In this document: in pieces, positions 6,671 through 14,187 of the stretch
Position numbering within the stretch: the stretch's first letter is position 1
How the letters are laid out: each line of letters starts with the position of its first letter
Assembly: GCA_027310575.1 (NCBI GenBank)
Contig: DAIDAO010000017.1
Span: forward strand, 37,128 to 101,127
Source of the DNA: a bacterium
Lineage (GTDB): Archaea > Thermoproteota > Nitrososphaeria > Nitrososphaerales > Gagatemarchaeaceae
Reading direction: 5' to 3'
Length of the DNA stretch: 64,000 nt
Notes under the pieces: generated by a model
Databases searched by the model: none
Told to the model about the DNA's origin: nothing
The model's input: only the letters and a program-made list of their open reading frames with translations
Position numbers and translations under genes: made by a program

Positions 6671-8344
6671 CTAGGGCCTCGGGAGCCATATTTCGACCGT
6701 GGTCCCCTTGGAGAAATCGTCAGCCACCCGGTCCTTCACTGCCACCCGCCCTCCGTATCTGTCGGTGACGAGGGCGTGCACTATCGAAAGCCCGAGGCCG
6801 CTCCCCTTTGCAGTCTCCAGATACCGCCTGAACACGCTCGGCTTGTGGGAGTCTGGGATCCCCTTCCCTCTGTCAGAGATCGAGACCTTCCAGCACCGTC
6901 TGCGCGGCCCCTCTGAGTTCCCCGGAAGCGAGTCAGGTTCCTGACTCAGGGCGATGCTCACCCTGCTTCCCTCTGTATACTTCACCGCGTTGGAGATGAC
7001 GTTGACGAACACCTCGTCGAGGAGCTCGTCGGCCAGGACTTGGCCGCTGAGCCTCCCGTCGACCCTGAGCGCGACGTCGGGGTTTCCCTTCTTCACAAGG
7101 ACGACGGACCTGTCGAACGACCCCTTGAGGCTCGTGGGGCTGAGCTCGACGCCCCTGGCCGCCATGATGCTCCCGAGCTTCTTCGCGCGCTCGATCAGCC
7201 TTGTGGACCCGTCCACCGCCCTGAGTATGGCGGATATCCGCTCCGACGTCTCGCGGTCCTTGAGCCGGTCGCCCAGCAGCTCGGCGTTGAGCCTGGCGAC
7301 CTGGTTGAAGTTCCTGATGTCGTGGGTGAGAATGTCCTGCATGAGCTCTGCCCGCTTGCGGCTGACCTCTTCGCTCTCCCTGGCCGCCTTCTCCGCCTGT
7401 CTGAGCTCGGTCTCCCTCCAGACCCTGTCGAACATGCGGATGCTCTGCCTCACCCGCGGCTCCTTCGTCGTGATTATGGCTGACCCGAACGCCTTCTCGA
7501 ACTCCTGCTCCGAGGGGTCGCGCTCGTCTATCGTGAGCGAAGCGGACCGGTCGACCACTATGACAGTGACAGTGTCCCTGGCCTCCGCCGGGTGGGTCGG
7601 CCTGTAGGCGATTCCACGGCTCGAAGCGGATCTTGAGAGTCGAGCCAGGATCTCCCTGTCGACCGGGACCAGAAGCCTGACGGACACGCCCTTCGAAGTC
7701 CGCTCTTCCAGGGCCCTGACCAGGCCGATGCGTTCGTCCCGGCGAAAGGCCGCGGGGGTCGGGAAGATGAGGAGGATCTCCGTCCTCGCCCCAGCTGCCA
7801 GCGAGAGGTACATCTCCTTGGCCCTTGCAGGCTCGCGCACGATCTCCATCTCGGGGAGCTCGGACCCTGACCGGAGGACCGCCGTGCGCTCCGCCAGGGC
7901 TTCTCCGCGCTCCCAAAGGGCGTCGAAGATGGACTGGTGCTCGGCCACGAGGGGATTGGCGGTGCTGCGGATGAGCGGGTGGGATGCCCTGAATTCCCCG
8001 ACCGCGAGTGAGGACAGATATTCCGAGTCGGACACCGCCCAGGAATTGCCGCGGAGCCCGCCGACGTGGCGAACTTCCATGTATCCCGAAGCTGCCTGCA
8101 TCGCGCCGGCGTTGTCTCGGCTCACCTCGGTGATCAGCCGGGTCTTCACACCCCTCTTCCTGGCGCCCTGGAGCGCGTTCACGAACTCCGTCCCGGACCT
8201 TGGCCCGACGTATGAGACGCACATGTCGAGCCTGTCCCTTGCCCTCGCGAAGAAGGAAAGGACCGACTCCATGACCCCCTGCTGGCTCTGGATCACCTCG
8301 GTCGTGTCTCGTCCGGGGTTCAAGGCTGTCGCACCGCTCTGCAT
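6671..8344 (-). CDS. Sensor histidine kinase with N-terminal PLD-like tandem sensor region
   Basis: 557 residues, no clear membrane helix, so probably cytoplasmic. Residues 1-310 form two similar alpha/beta halves with fragments such as RKRGVKTRLITEV and ERTSKGVSVRLLVPV that recall phospholipase-D-like or TrmB C-terminal effector domains. A coiled coil precedes the HisKA block ILTHDIRNFNQV with the phospho-acceptor His. The HATPase domain shows the N box NVISNAVKY, G1 DRGKGIP and G2 KGSGLGLSIV. No response regulator is adjacent, so the partner is unknown. Divergent from carbamate kinase. Confidence 0.9.
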   Translation of the reverse strand: MQSGATALNPGRDTTEVIQSQQGVMESVLSFFARARDRLDMCVSYVGPRSGTEFVNALQGARKRGVKTRLITEVSRDNAGAMQAASGYMEVRHVGGLRGNSWAVSDSEYLSSLAVGEFRASHPLIRSTANPLVAEHQSIFDALWERGEALAERTAVLRSGSELPEMEIVREPARAKEMYLSLAAGARTEILLIFPTPAAFRRDERIGLVRALEERTSKGVSVRLLVPVDREILARLSRSASSRGIAYRPTHPAEARDTVTVIVVDRSASLTIDERDPSEQEFEKAFGSAIITTKEPRVRQSIRMFDRVWRETELRQAEKAARESEEVSRKRAELMQDILTHDIRNFNQVARLNAELLGDRLKDRETSERISAILRAVDGSTRLIERAKKLGSIMAARGVELSPTSLKGSFDRSVVLVKKGNPDVALRVDGRLSGQVLADELLDEVFVNVISNAVKYTEGSRVSIALSQEPDSLPGNSEGPRRRCWKVSISDRGKGIPDSHKPSVFRRYLETAKGSGLGLSIVHALVTDRYGGRVAVKDRVADDFSKGTTVEIWLPRP

Positions 8345-8402
8345 GTGAAGCTCTCGAGTGTATTTCAGCCTATGCAGGTCCGGCCGGCGCGGGATGTGAA
8401 CG

Positions 8403-8410
8403 CCTTTAAG
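8403..8410 (+). promoter_or_regulatory. TATA-like element of carbamate kinase
   Basis: CCTTTAAG centred 27 bases upstream of the TTG at 8434, predicting a leaderless mRNA and supporting TTG as start. Confidence 0.55.
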
Positions 8411-8433
8411 CCCAGAGGGGGTGTCGTCGTTCC

Positions 8434-9372
8434 TTGAAGCTCGTAGTCGCTCTTGGGGGCAATGCGCTGCTCCGGCCTGAACAGAGAGGGACCTACGAAG
8501 AGGTCGTGGAGAACGTCAGGGAGGCCTGCAGGCAGGTCGGGAAGCTGGTATCCATGGGGCACCAGCTCGTGCTGACGCACGGAAACGGGCCCCAGGTCGG
8601 GAACATCGCGCTGCAGCAGGCTTCCACCTCGGAGGTCCCCGAGAACCCGCTGCACGTGCTCGGTGCGATGACGCAGGGGGAGATCGGATACCTTGTACAG
8701 CGGGAGCTCGGGAACTTCCTCCGGCACGCCGGCATAGCCAAGCCGGTGGTCTCGCTGGTGACGCAGGTGCAGGTCTCAGAGGACGACCCCTCGTTCTCCA
8801 GTCCGACGAAGCCCATAGGCCCGTTCTACAACGAGTCGGACTCGAAGAAGGTCCATGACGAGAAAGGCTTCGTGATGAAGAAGGTGGGGAGGGGCGCGAG
8901 GCCGTACAGGAGGGTAGTCCCCTCTCCGGAGCCGGTGCGGATCGTCGAGTCGGAGGCAGTGGCGGCGATGATCCGATCGGGCGCGATCGTGGTGGCAGGG
9001 GGAGGGGGCGGGATCCCGGTCGTCGCGAAGGACGGCAAATACGAAGGGATCGACGCCGTGATAGACAAGGACCTGGCGGCGGAGAAGCTGGCCGAGGGGG
9101 TGGGGGCCGAAGTCCTGCTGATCCTCACGAACGTCGACTCAGTGAAGGTCGGCTACGGGACGCCTCAGGAGAAGAGCCTGGACAGGATCACCGTCGCGAA
9201 GGCGAAGAGCCTCCTTGCGCAGGGGCAGTTCCCGCTTGGGAGCATGGGGCCCAAGGTGACGGCCTGCGTCCGCTTCGTCGAGCACGGAGGCAGGATGGGG
9301 GTCGTGGCCTCGCTCGAAAAGGCGATCGACGCGCTGAACGGTGCGACTGGGACTAGGGTCGTGCCAGGCTGA
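8434..9372 (+). CDS. arcC: Carbamate kinase
   Basis: 312 residues, full family length. The N-terminal VVALGGNALL, THGNGPQVGN, the GGGGGIPVV glycine loop and the DKDLAAEKLA block identify the amino-acid-kinase fold enzyme that makes ATP from ADP and carbamoyl phosphate. Next to the FdrA/DUF1116/DUF2877 genes it would play the AllK role: harvesting carbamoyl phosphate released from oxalurate. TTG start chosen from promoter spacing. An arginine-deiminase role is unlikely because no arginine deiminase or ornithine carbamoyltransferase is nearby. Confidence 0.95.
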   Translation: MKLVVALGGNALLRPEQRGTYEEVVENVREACRQVGKLVSMGHQLVLTHGNGPQVGNIALQQASTSEVPENPLHVLGAMTQGEIGYLVQRELGNFLRHAGIAKPVVSLVTQVQVSEDDPSFSSPTKPIGPFYNESDSKKVHDEKGFVMKKVGRGARPYRRVVPSPEPVRIVESEAVAAMIRSGAIVVAGGGGGIPVVAKDGKYEGIDAVIDKDLAAEKLAEGVGAEVLLILTNVDSVKVGYGTPQEKSLDRITVAKAKSLLAQGQFPLGSMGPKVTACVRFVEHGGRMGVVASLEKAIDALNGATGTRVVPG

Positions 9373-9415
9373 TTAGGAGCAGAGACACGACACCATACGT
9401 TGATACGGGACAAGG

Positions 9416-9428
9416 CTTTTATAATTTT
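9416..9428 (+). promoter_or_regulatory. TATA-like element of the molybdenum hydroxylase operon
   Basis: CTTTTATAATTTT, the most AT-rich stretch locally, centred about 26 bases upstream of TTG 9447. It should drive a leaderless transcript of the three hydroxylase genes. Confidence 0.65.
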
Positions 9429-9446
9429 GAGGGGTTCTGACGTACC

Positions 9447-11846
9447 TTGACAGCCGACGCATTCGTAGGCAAAGCTGTCCCCCCGGAGGACACGGTGCGG
9501 AAGGTGACGGGGACGGCGCTCTACACCTACGACTGGGAGGTCCCCGGGACGCTATACGCGAAGCTCGTGACGAGCACGGTCCCTCACGCAAAGATCGTCA
9601 GGATCAGCCTCGAGAGCGCAAAGGCGGTTCCTGGCGTCGTAGCGGTGCTCACCGGAAAGGACATGCCCTTCAGGGTCGGAATGTACGCAGGGGACAGGGA
9701 CCTGCTGGCTGTCGAGAAGGTGAGGTGGGCGGGGCACCCGGTCGCCCTGGTCGTGGCCGAGACACTCGAAGCTGGCGAGAGAGCGTCTGAGCTCGTTGAC
9801 GTGGAGTACGAAACGCTCCCGGCGGTATTCGATCCGGTCAAGGCGATGGAGGCGGACGCACCTCTGCTGCACGAGAGGATGGAAGAGTACAAGCACGCGC
9901 CCGTATTCTACCCGGTCCCCGGGACCAACATAGCCAACAGGTTCAGGCTCGTCCACGGCGACGTCGAAAAGGGGTTCGGGCAGGCCGACGAGCTGGTGGA
10001 GGAGGAGTTCCGGATATCTCACGTCAGCCACGCCTACTTGGAGACCCAGAACGTCGTCGCCCAGGCGTACAGGGACGGGACCTACGAGATCTGGACGAGC
10101 GCGCAGTCCCCGTTCGTGGTGAGGCAGATCATCTCCGAGTCCCTGAACATACCGTACAACAAGATCACGATCAGAGTGCCCTTCGTCGGGGGCGGGTTCG
10201 GAGGGAAGGCGGGCCTGCAATGGGAAGCGCTGGCCGCGATGGCGTCCAAGGCCGTAGGTTACAGGCCTGTGAAGCTGGTCCTGTCGCGCAAGGAGAACTT
10301 CTCCTCGGGCGCGTCCAGGGAGGGGGTCGTCGCGAACGTGAAGGCGGGGTTCACGAAAGACGGGAAGTGCGTCGCCTACAAGGTCAGGTTCGTGCTGGAC
10401 GCAGGCGCTTACGCAGACTACACGGTGAACGTCTCCAGGGCGATGGGATACTCGGCCGAGGGGGTGTACGAGGTCCCGAACGTCCAGTGCGAGTCCCTCG
10501 CGGTCTACACCAACAAGGTCCCGACGACAGCGATGCGGGGATTCGGATACTCGGAGAGCAACTGGGTCCTCGAGCAGGTCTTCGAGAGGGCGGCCAAGAA
10601 GCTTGGAATGGATTCGGCGAAGATCAGGCGGGTGAACCTCCTCAGGCCGGGCGAGTCCCATACGGCCACAGGCGAAAAGGTCAGGGAGGACGTGGGGGAC
10701 CCGAGGAAGGTCCTGCAGACTGTTCTGGAGGGGATAGACTGGGACGGCAAGGTCGAGCGTCCGTCCGAGCCATGGAAGGTGAGGGCGAGGGGGTTTGCCC
10801 TCTGCGTGAAGGGACCGTCGCAGCCTCCGAACGCTTCGTCGTCAGCGATCCTGAAGTTCAACGAGGACTCGACCATAGACCTGGTCCTCGGCACGGGCAA
10901 CTTCGGCCAGGGGACGGCCACCGCGATCTCGCAGATGGTCGCGGACCAGTTCGGTGTCGCGGTCGAGAAGGTCAGGGTGGACCCGGTCAGGGACACCGGC
11001 AAGTCTGCCTACACCTGGCAGACCGTCGGGAGCAGGGGTCTCTTTACTGACGGGGTCGCGACGTTGCGCGCGTGCGAAGACGCGAAGGGCCAGATACTCG
11101 ACCTCGCTTCCCAGGTGATGAGGCTCCCGAAGTCGGAGCTGGAGGTGGCGGAGGGGGCTGTGAAGGCGAAGGGGCGCCCCTGGCTCTCCATCCCGCTCCG
11201 CGAACTCGTCTTCGGCTACGTCTACCCGAACGGCAACACGGTGGGAGGGCCGGTCATCGGGAGGGGCCAGTACACTTCCAGCCTCAACACGTACCTCGAC
11301 CCTCAGACGGGCCAGGGGGTCCCGACCATATTCCACACGTTCGGCGGGACGGCCGTAGACATAGAGCTTGACCTGGTCACGGGAGCGATAGAGGTGAAGA
11401 AGGCGGTCCAGGTCTTCGACGTCGGCAAGGCGATCAACCCGCTGCTCCTGAAGATGCAGCTCGACGGGGGTTTCATAATGGGGATGAGCATCGCGCTCTT
11501 CGAGAAGATAAAGTTCGACGAGCAGGGTTGGGTCATGAACCCGAACTTCACGAGCTACTACCTCGCCAGGATGAAGGACGTGCCGAAGGACTTCGTCGCC
11601 AGGTACGTGGAGACCCCCCAGTTCGACGGCCCCTTGGGCGCGAGGGGGATCGGCGAGCTGAGCATGATCTCGGTTGCGTCTGCCATATCCAACGCTGTCT
11701 TCAGGAGCACAGGCGTGAAGCTCAACAACCTCCCCATGAGCCCTGAGGAGGTGTGGGCCGCCATCTCTTCGCAGAAGCCTGAGCTGCTGGCCAAGGCGAT
11801 GGAGAGTTACGGCAGGGTGGAGACCGCGGTGAAGGCGAGACAATGA
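9447..11846 (+). CDS. Molybdenum hydroxylase large subunit (xanthine dehydrogenase / CoxL family)
   Basis: 799 residues. GGGFGGK near residue 250, AMRGFGYSE near residue 357 and GARGIGE near residue 734 match the molybdopterin-binding fold; the last Glu is the likely catalytic base. The AYRCSFR active-site loop of true CO dehydrogenase is absent. The AMRGFG loop resembles the AFRGFG loop of xanthine dehydrogenase, whose Arg helps bind purines. Substrate is probably a purine or another N-heterocycle or aldehyde. First of three overlapping genes; carbamate kinase and ureide genes support nucleobase catabolism. Confidence 0.92.
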   Translation: MTADAFVGKAVPPEDTVRKVTGTALYTYDWEVPGTLYAKLVTSTVPHAKIVRISLESAKAVPGVVAVLTGKDMPFRVGMYAGDRDLLAVEKVRWAGHPVALVVAETLEAGERASELVDVEYETLPAVFDPVKAMEADAPLLHERMEEYKHAPVFYPVPGTNIANRFRLVHGDVEKGFGQADELVEEEFRISHVSHAYLETQNVVAQAYRDGTYEIWTSAQSPFVVRQIISESLNIPYNKITIRVPFVGGGFGGKAGLQWEALAAMASKAVGYRPVKLVLSRKENFSSGASREGVVANVKAGFTKDGKCVAYKVRFVLDAGAYADYTVNVSRAMGYSAEGVYEVPNVQCESLAVYTNKVPTTAMRGFGYSESNWVLEQVFERAAKKLGMDSAKIRRVNLLRPGESHTATGEKVREDVGDPRKVLQTVLEGIDWDGKVERPSEPWKVRARGFALCVKGPSQPPNASSSAILKFNEDSTIDLVLGTGNFGQGTATAISQMVADQFGVAVEKVRVDPVRDTGKSAYTWQTVGSRGLFTDGVATLRACEDAKGQILDLASQVMRLPKSELEVAEGAVKAKGRPWLSIPLRELVFGYVYPNGNTVGGPVIGRGQYTSSLNTYLDPQTGQGVPTIFHTFGGTAVDIELDLVTGAIEVKKAVQVFDVGKAINPLLLKMQLDGGFIMGMSIALFEKIKFDEQGWVMNPNFTSYYLARMKDVPKDFVARYVETPQFDGPLGARGIGELSMISVASAISNAVFRSTGVKLNNLPMSPEEVWAAISSQKPELLAKAMESYGRVETAVKARQ

Positions 11847-12709
11847 GCTTCGGCTCGCCCTATGTGACGCTCCCCGACTTCGCCTACCACAGGCCCAAGA
11901 GCCTCGACGAGGCTCTAGCCCTGCTCAAGGAGCACGGAGAGGAGGCGAAGGTCATGGGAGGGGGCGTGGGGCTGATCGCGTTCATGAAAGAGAGGCTGAT
12001 GTCCCCGGCGCACGTGATAGACGTGAAGGAGGTGCCCGAGCTCAGGCAGGTGAGGCACGTCCCGGGCAAGGGCCTGAGCATCGGGGCCGCCGTCAGCATC
12101 AAAGAGCTGCTGGAGGGAGGCACGCTCCGCGGGTACGCGGTCCTGGAAGAGGCGCTGGCCAGGGTGGCCGACCCGATGATAAGGAGCAGGGCCACATTGG
12201 CGGGCAACCTGTGCGAGGCCATACCCTGGGTGGACAGCCCGCCTGCCCTGATAGCCCTGGGCGCATCCGTGGAGATCGCGGGCACGGGCGGGACCAGAGA
12301 GGTGCCCGTGTCGGGATTCATCAGGGGCCCAGTGGACATAGACCTGAACCCCGGCGAGATAGTCACAGGCATCATGCTCCCCGACCCGAAGGGGACCTTG
12401 AGCGCCTTCGAGAAGTTCACAGCCGGGTCGGAGTTCTCACTGGCCAGCGTCGCGGTCGCGCTCGCCGGCGGGGGGAGGAAGCGGAGCGTCGCGATGGTGT
12501 ACGGCGCAGTCAGCTCCACGCCCGTAAGGTGCGCCGAGGCAGAGCAGGCGGTCGCTGATGGGCTGACACCGGCGAACGTCAGAAGAGCGGCCGACATGGC
12601 ATCCGAGAAGGTGGAGTGCGTAGACGACGTCCTCGCGAGCGCAGCCTACAGGAGGCACCTGGTCAAGGTGATAACCACAAGGGTCCTTCGGAGGATGATG
12701 TCCGCATGA
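11843..12709 (+). CDS. Molybdenum hydroxylase FAD-binding subunit (CoxM/XdhB family)
   Basis: 288 residues, starting at ATG 11843 with ATGA overlap to the large subunit. The FAD-binding VMGGGVGLIAFMK and ATLAGNLCEA blocks are present, with the CODH flavoprotein C-terminal domain after residue 180. It takes electrons from the iron-sulfur subunit to an external acceptor. The large, medium, small gene order matches other three-subunit XDH-type enzymes. FAD-binding glycine positions differ slightly from bacterial CoxM (GGGVG rather than GGGQS). Confidence 0.93.
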   Translation: MSFGSPYVTLPDFAYHRPKSLDEALALLKEHGEEAKVMGGGVGLIAFMKERLMSPAHVIDVKEVPELRQVRHVPGKGLSIGAAVSIKELLEGGTLRGYAVLEEALARVADPMIRSRATLAGNLCEAIPWVDSPPALIALGASVEIAGTGGTREVPVSGFIRGPVDIDLNPGEIVTGIMLPDPKGTLSAFEKFTAGSEFSLASVAVALAGGGRKRSVAMVYGAVSSTPVRCAEAEQAVADGLTPANVRRAADMASEKVECVDDVLASAAYRRHLVKVITTRVLRRMMSA

Positions 12710-13200
12710 GGGAGATCACCGTCAGGGTGAACGGCCAGGAAAGGAAGAGGCTGGTCAAGGACAACGAGCTCCTGCTGGACTTCCTCCGCGAGAGGCTCGA
12801 AGTGAGGAGCGTGAAGGCGGCGTGCTGGAGGGGCGAGTGCGGGCTCTGCACGGTCAAGCTGGGCGACCATCTCGTGAAGTCCTGCCTCGTGCTGGCCGTG
12901 GAGGCGGACGGCAAGGAGGTCGAGACGGTCGAGGGCATCACTCCGGATGGCGAGCTCACGCCGATCCAGAAGGCGTTCGTCAGCCACGGCGCGGCCCAGT
13001 GCGGATTCTGCACCCCTGCCTGGGTCCTGGCCACCCACGAGCTGCTGCAGGCGAACCCCCACCCGAGCGAGGCCGAGCTCACCGAAGCCACAAGCGGGCT
13101 GGTATGCAGATGCGGGACCTACAACCAGATACGCGAAGCCGTGGAGGAAGTCTCCCAGGCCAGGCCCCGCCTTGCCAAAGAGAACCTGGCGAGCAGCTAG
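12706..13200 (+). CDS. Molybdenum hydroxylase 2x[2Fe-2S] subunit (CoxS/XdhC family)
   Basis: 164 residues from ATG 12706 (ATGA overlap with the FAD subunit). The plant-type ferredoxin cluster is visible as CWRGECGLCTV plus a downstream KSCLVL cysteine. The second, helical cluster shows CGFCTPAW and CRCGTYNQI. It relays electrons from Mo to FAD. A longer upstream open frame exists but is arginine-rich and out of register with the family. It completes a cytoplasmic three-subunit hydroxylase. Confidence 0.95.
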   Translation: MREITVRVNGQERKRLVKDNELLLDFLRERLEVRSVKAACWRGECGLCTVKLGDHLVKSCLVLAVEADGKEVETVEGITPDGELTPIQKAFVSHGAAQCGFCTPAWVLATHELLQANPHPSEAELTEATSGLVCRCGTYNQIREAVEEVSQARPRLAKENLASS

Positions 13201-13224
13201 ACGCCCCGCGCAGCTCGGGACAAC

Positions 13225-13233
13225 GATTAAAAC
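13225..13233 (+). promoter_or_regulatory. TATA-like element of the first GNAT-like gene
   Basis: GATTAAAAC centred 27 bases upstream of ATG 13256, so this gene has its own leaderless promoter despite lying just after the hydroxylase operon. Confidence 0.55.
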
Positions 13234-13255
13234 GGCCTGACCTGCCGACGGTCAA

Positions 13256-13996
13256 ATGGTAAAGCCAGCCGTTCCGATTTCGTTCGACTCCTTCAACTTC
13301 TCCGTCGAGGAGATAGAAGGGTACCTCGGGGGCATCCCAGACGACCCAGCCTTCCAGAAGCCCTTCCCGCCCAAGACGTACACCATGAAGAGCGGGGAGC
13401 AGCTGGTCATCAGGGCCGCGGAGAAGAAGGAAGCCCCGGCCATCCTGAAGTCGCTGAAGCCGCTTATAGACGGGAAGTATGACAAGGACTTCTACCATCT
13501 TGTCGGGGTGAGGACCTACGCAGAGATACTCGCCTGGCAGCAGAACAGGCTGAAGGACACCTATGTGATAGTGGCCACAAAGAAGGACGGGGAGCTCGTC
13601 GGCCTCGTCGACCACAGGTTCTGGGACAGGAACGTGGCCATCAGCCTCCACACGCTCGTGCTGAAGAGGGCCGAGAGGGTGGGGGTCCTTCTCTACCTCT
13701 CGAAGATCGAGCACGCCCTGGACCTGGTCGGCGCGAACGAATGGTGGGCCACGTTCGAGAGCCCCTTTGGGTTCAGGCTGGGGTTCAGGTTCAACCACGT
13801 CACGAAACCGTGGCCGGAGATGCAGCACGAGCTCGGCGGGGCGAGGATATTCTACATCAACAAGCAGCAGTGGGAGGAGTACGTCAAGCCCTTCGCCAAG
13901 GAGAAGAACTGGCTCGGCGCGAGACCCGTGGACAAGAAGCTCCTGGCCGCGACGATGCCCCTGAAGCCCACGTCGGAGATCGAGATAGAGTTCTAG
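13256..13996 (+). CDS. GNAT-like protein of unknown function, paralogue 1
   Basis: 246 residues, soluble. Residues 50-190 read like a GNAT acyltransferase fold (LVIRAAEKKEAPAIL start, then strands and a helix), but I do not see a clear acetyl-CoA pyrophosphate loop. Three blocks are shared with the protein at 24354-25082: DVAISLHTL-type (here NVAISLHTL), NEWWATFES and PEMQHELGGARIFY. The gene lies between the Mo-hydroxylase and the FdrA gene, so a role in ureide or nucleobase breakdown is possible but unproven. Confidence 0.7.
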   Translation: MVKPAVPISFDSFNFSVEEIEGYLGGIPDDPAFQKPFPPKTYTMKSGEQLVIRAAEKKEAPAILKSLKPLIDGKYDKDFYHLVGVRTYAEILAWQQNRLKDTYVIVATKKDGELVGLVDHRFWDRNVAISLHTLVLKRAERVGVLLYLSKIEHALDLVGANEWWATFESPFGFRLGFRFNHVTKPWPEMQHELGGARIFYINKQQWEEYVKPFAKEKNWLGARPVDKKLLAATMPLKPTSEIEIEF

Positions 13997-14010
13997 GAGA
14001 CCGTCTGCCC

Positions 14011-14187
14011 TCAGAGCAGCCTGTCGAGGGCGTCCGCGAGCTTCTTCTCTAGCTTGGGAGCCTGTGAAAGGTCCAGCTGGGCGCACCTGACCTTCTGGCT
14101 TTCCAGGGCCTCCCTGAATATGTCGAGCCCGACGTTGAGGACCACCAGGTCAGACGACAGCAGGCTCTCCGATCTGCCCTTAGGCAA
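14011..14187 (-). CDS. 58-residue stand-alone module matching the FdrA C-terminus / DUF1116 N-terminus
   Basis: A small gene: TTG at 14187 overlaps the FdrA stop by 8 bases; TGA at 14011. The protein contains SSDLVVLNVGLDIF and VRCAQLDLS. From memory, E. coli FdrA ends with, and YlbE (DUF1116) begins with, a similar INVGLxxF...xxQxDW segment. Here the DUF1116 protein lacks that N-terminal segment and FdrA stops before it. The small protein probably supplies the missing domain in trans to oxamate carbamoyltransferase. A frameshift splitting FdrA is the alternative reading. Confidence 0.7.
   Translation of the reverse strand: MPKGRSESLLSSDLVVLNVGLDIFREALESQKVRCAQLDLSQAPKLEKKLADALDRLL

Noticed and set aside
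10220..12558. Several long arginine- and glycine-rich open frames over the Mo-hydroxylase and similar genes
   Set aside because: They are out-of-frame readings of GC-rich genes, with low-complexity composition and no family motifs.
9447..13200. Aerobic CO dehydrogenase (coxLMS)
   Set aside because: The AYRCSFR loop of CoxL is absent; motifs are closer to xanthine-type hydroxylases.
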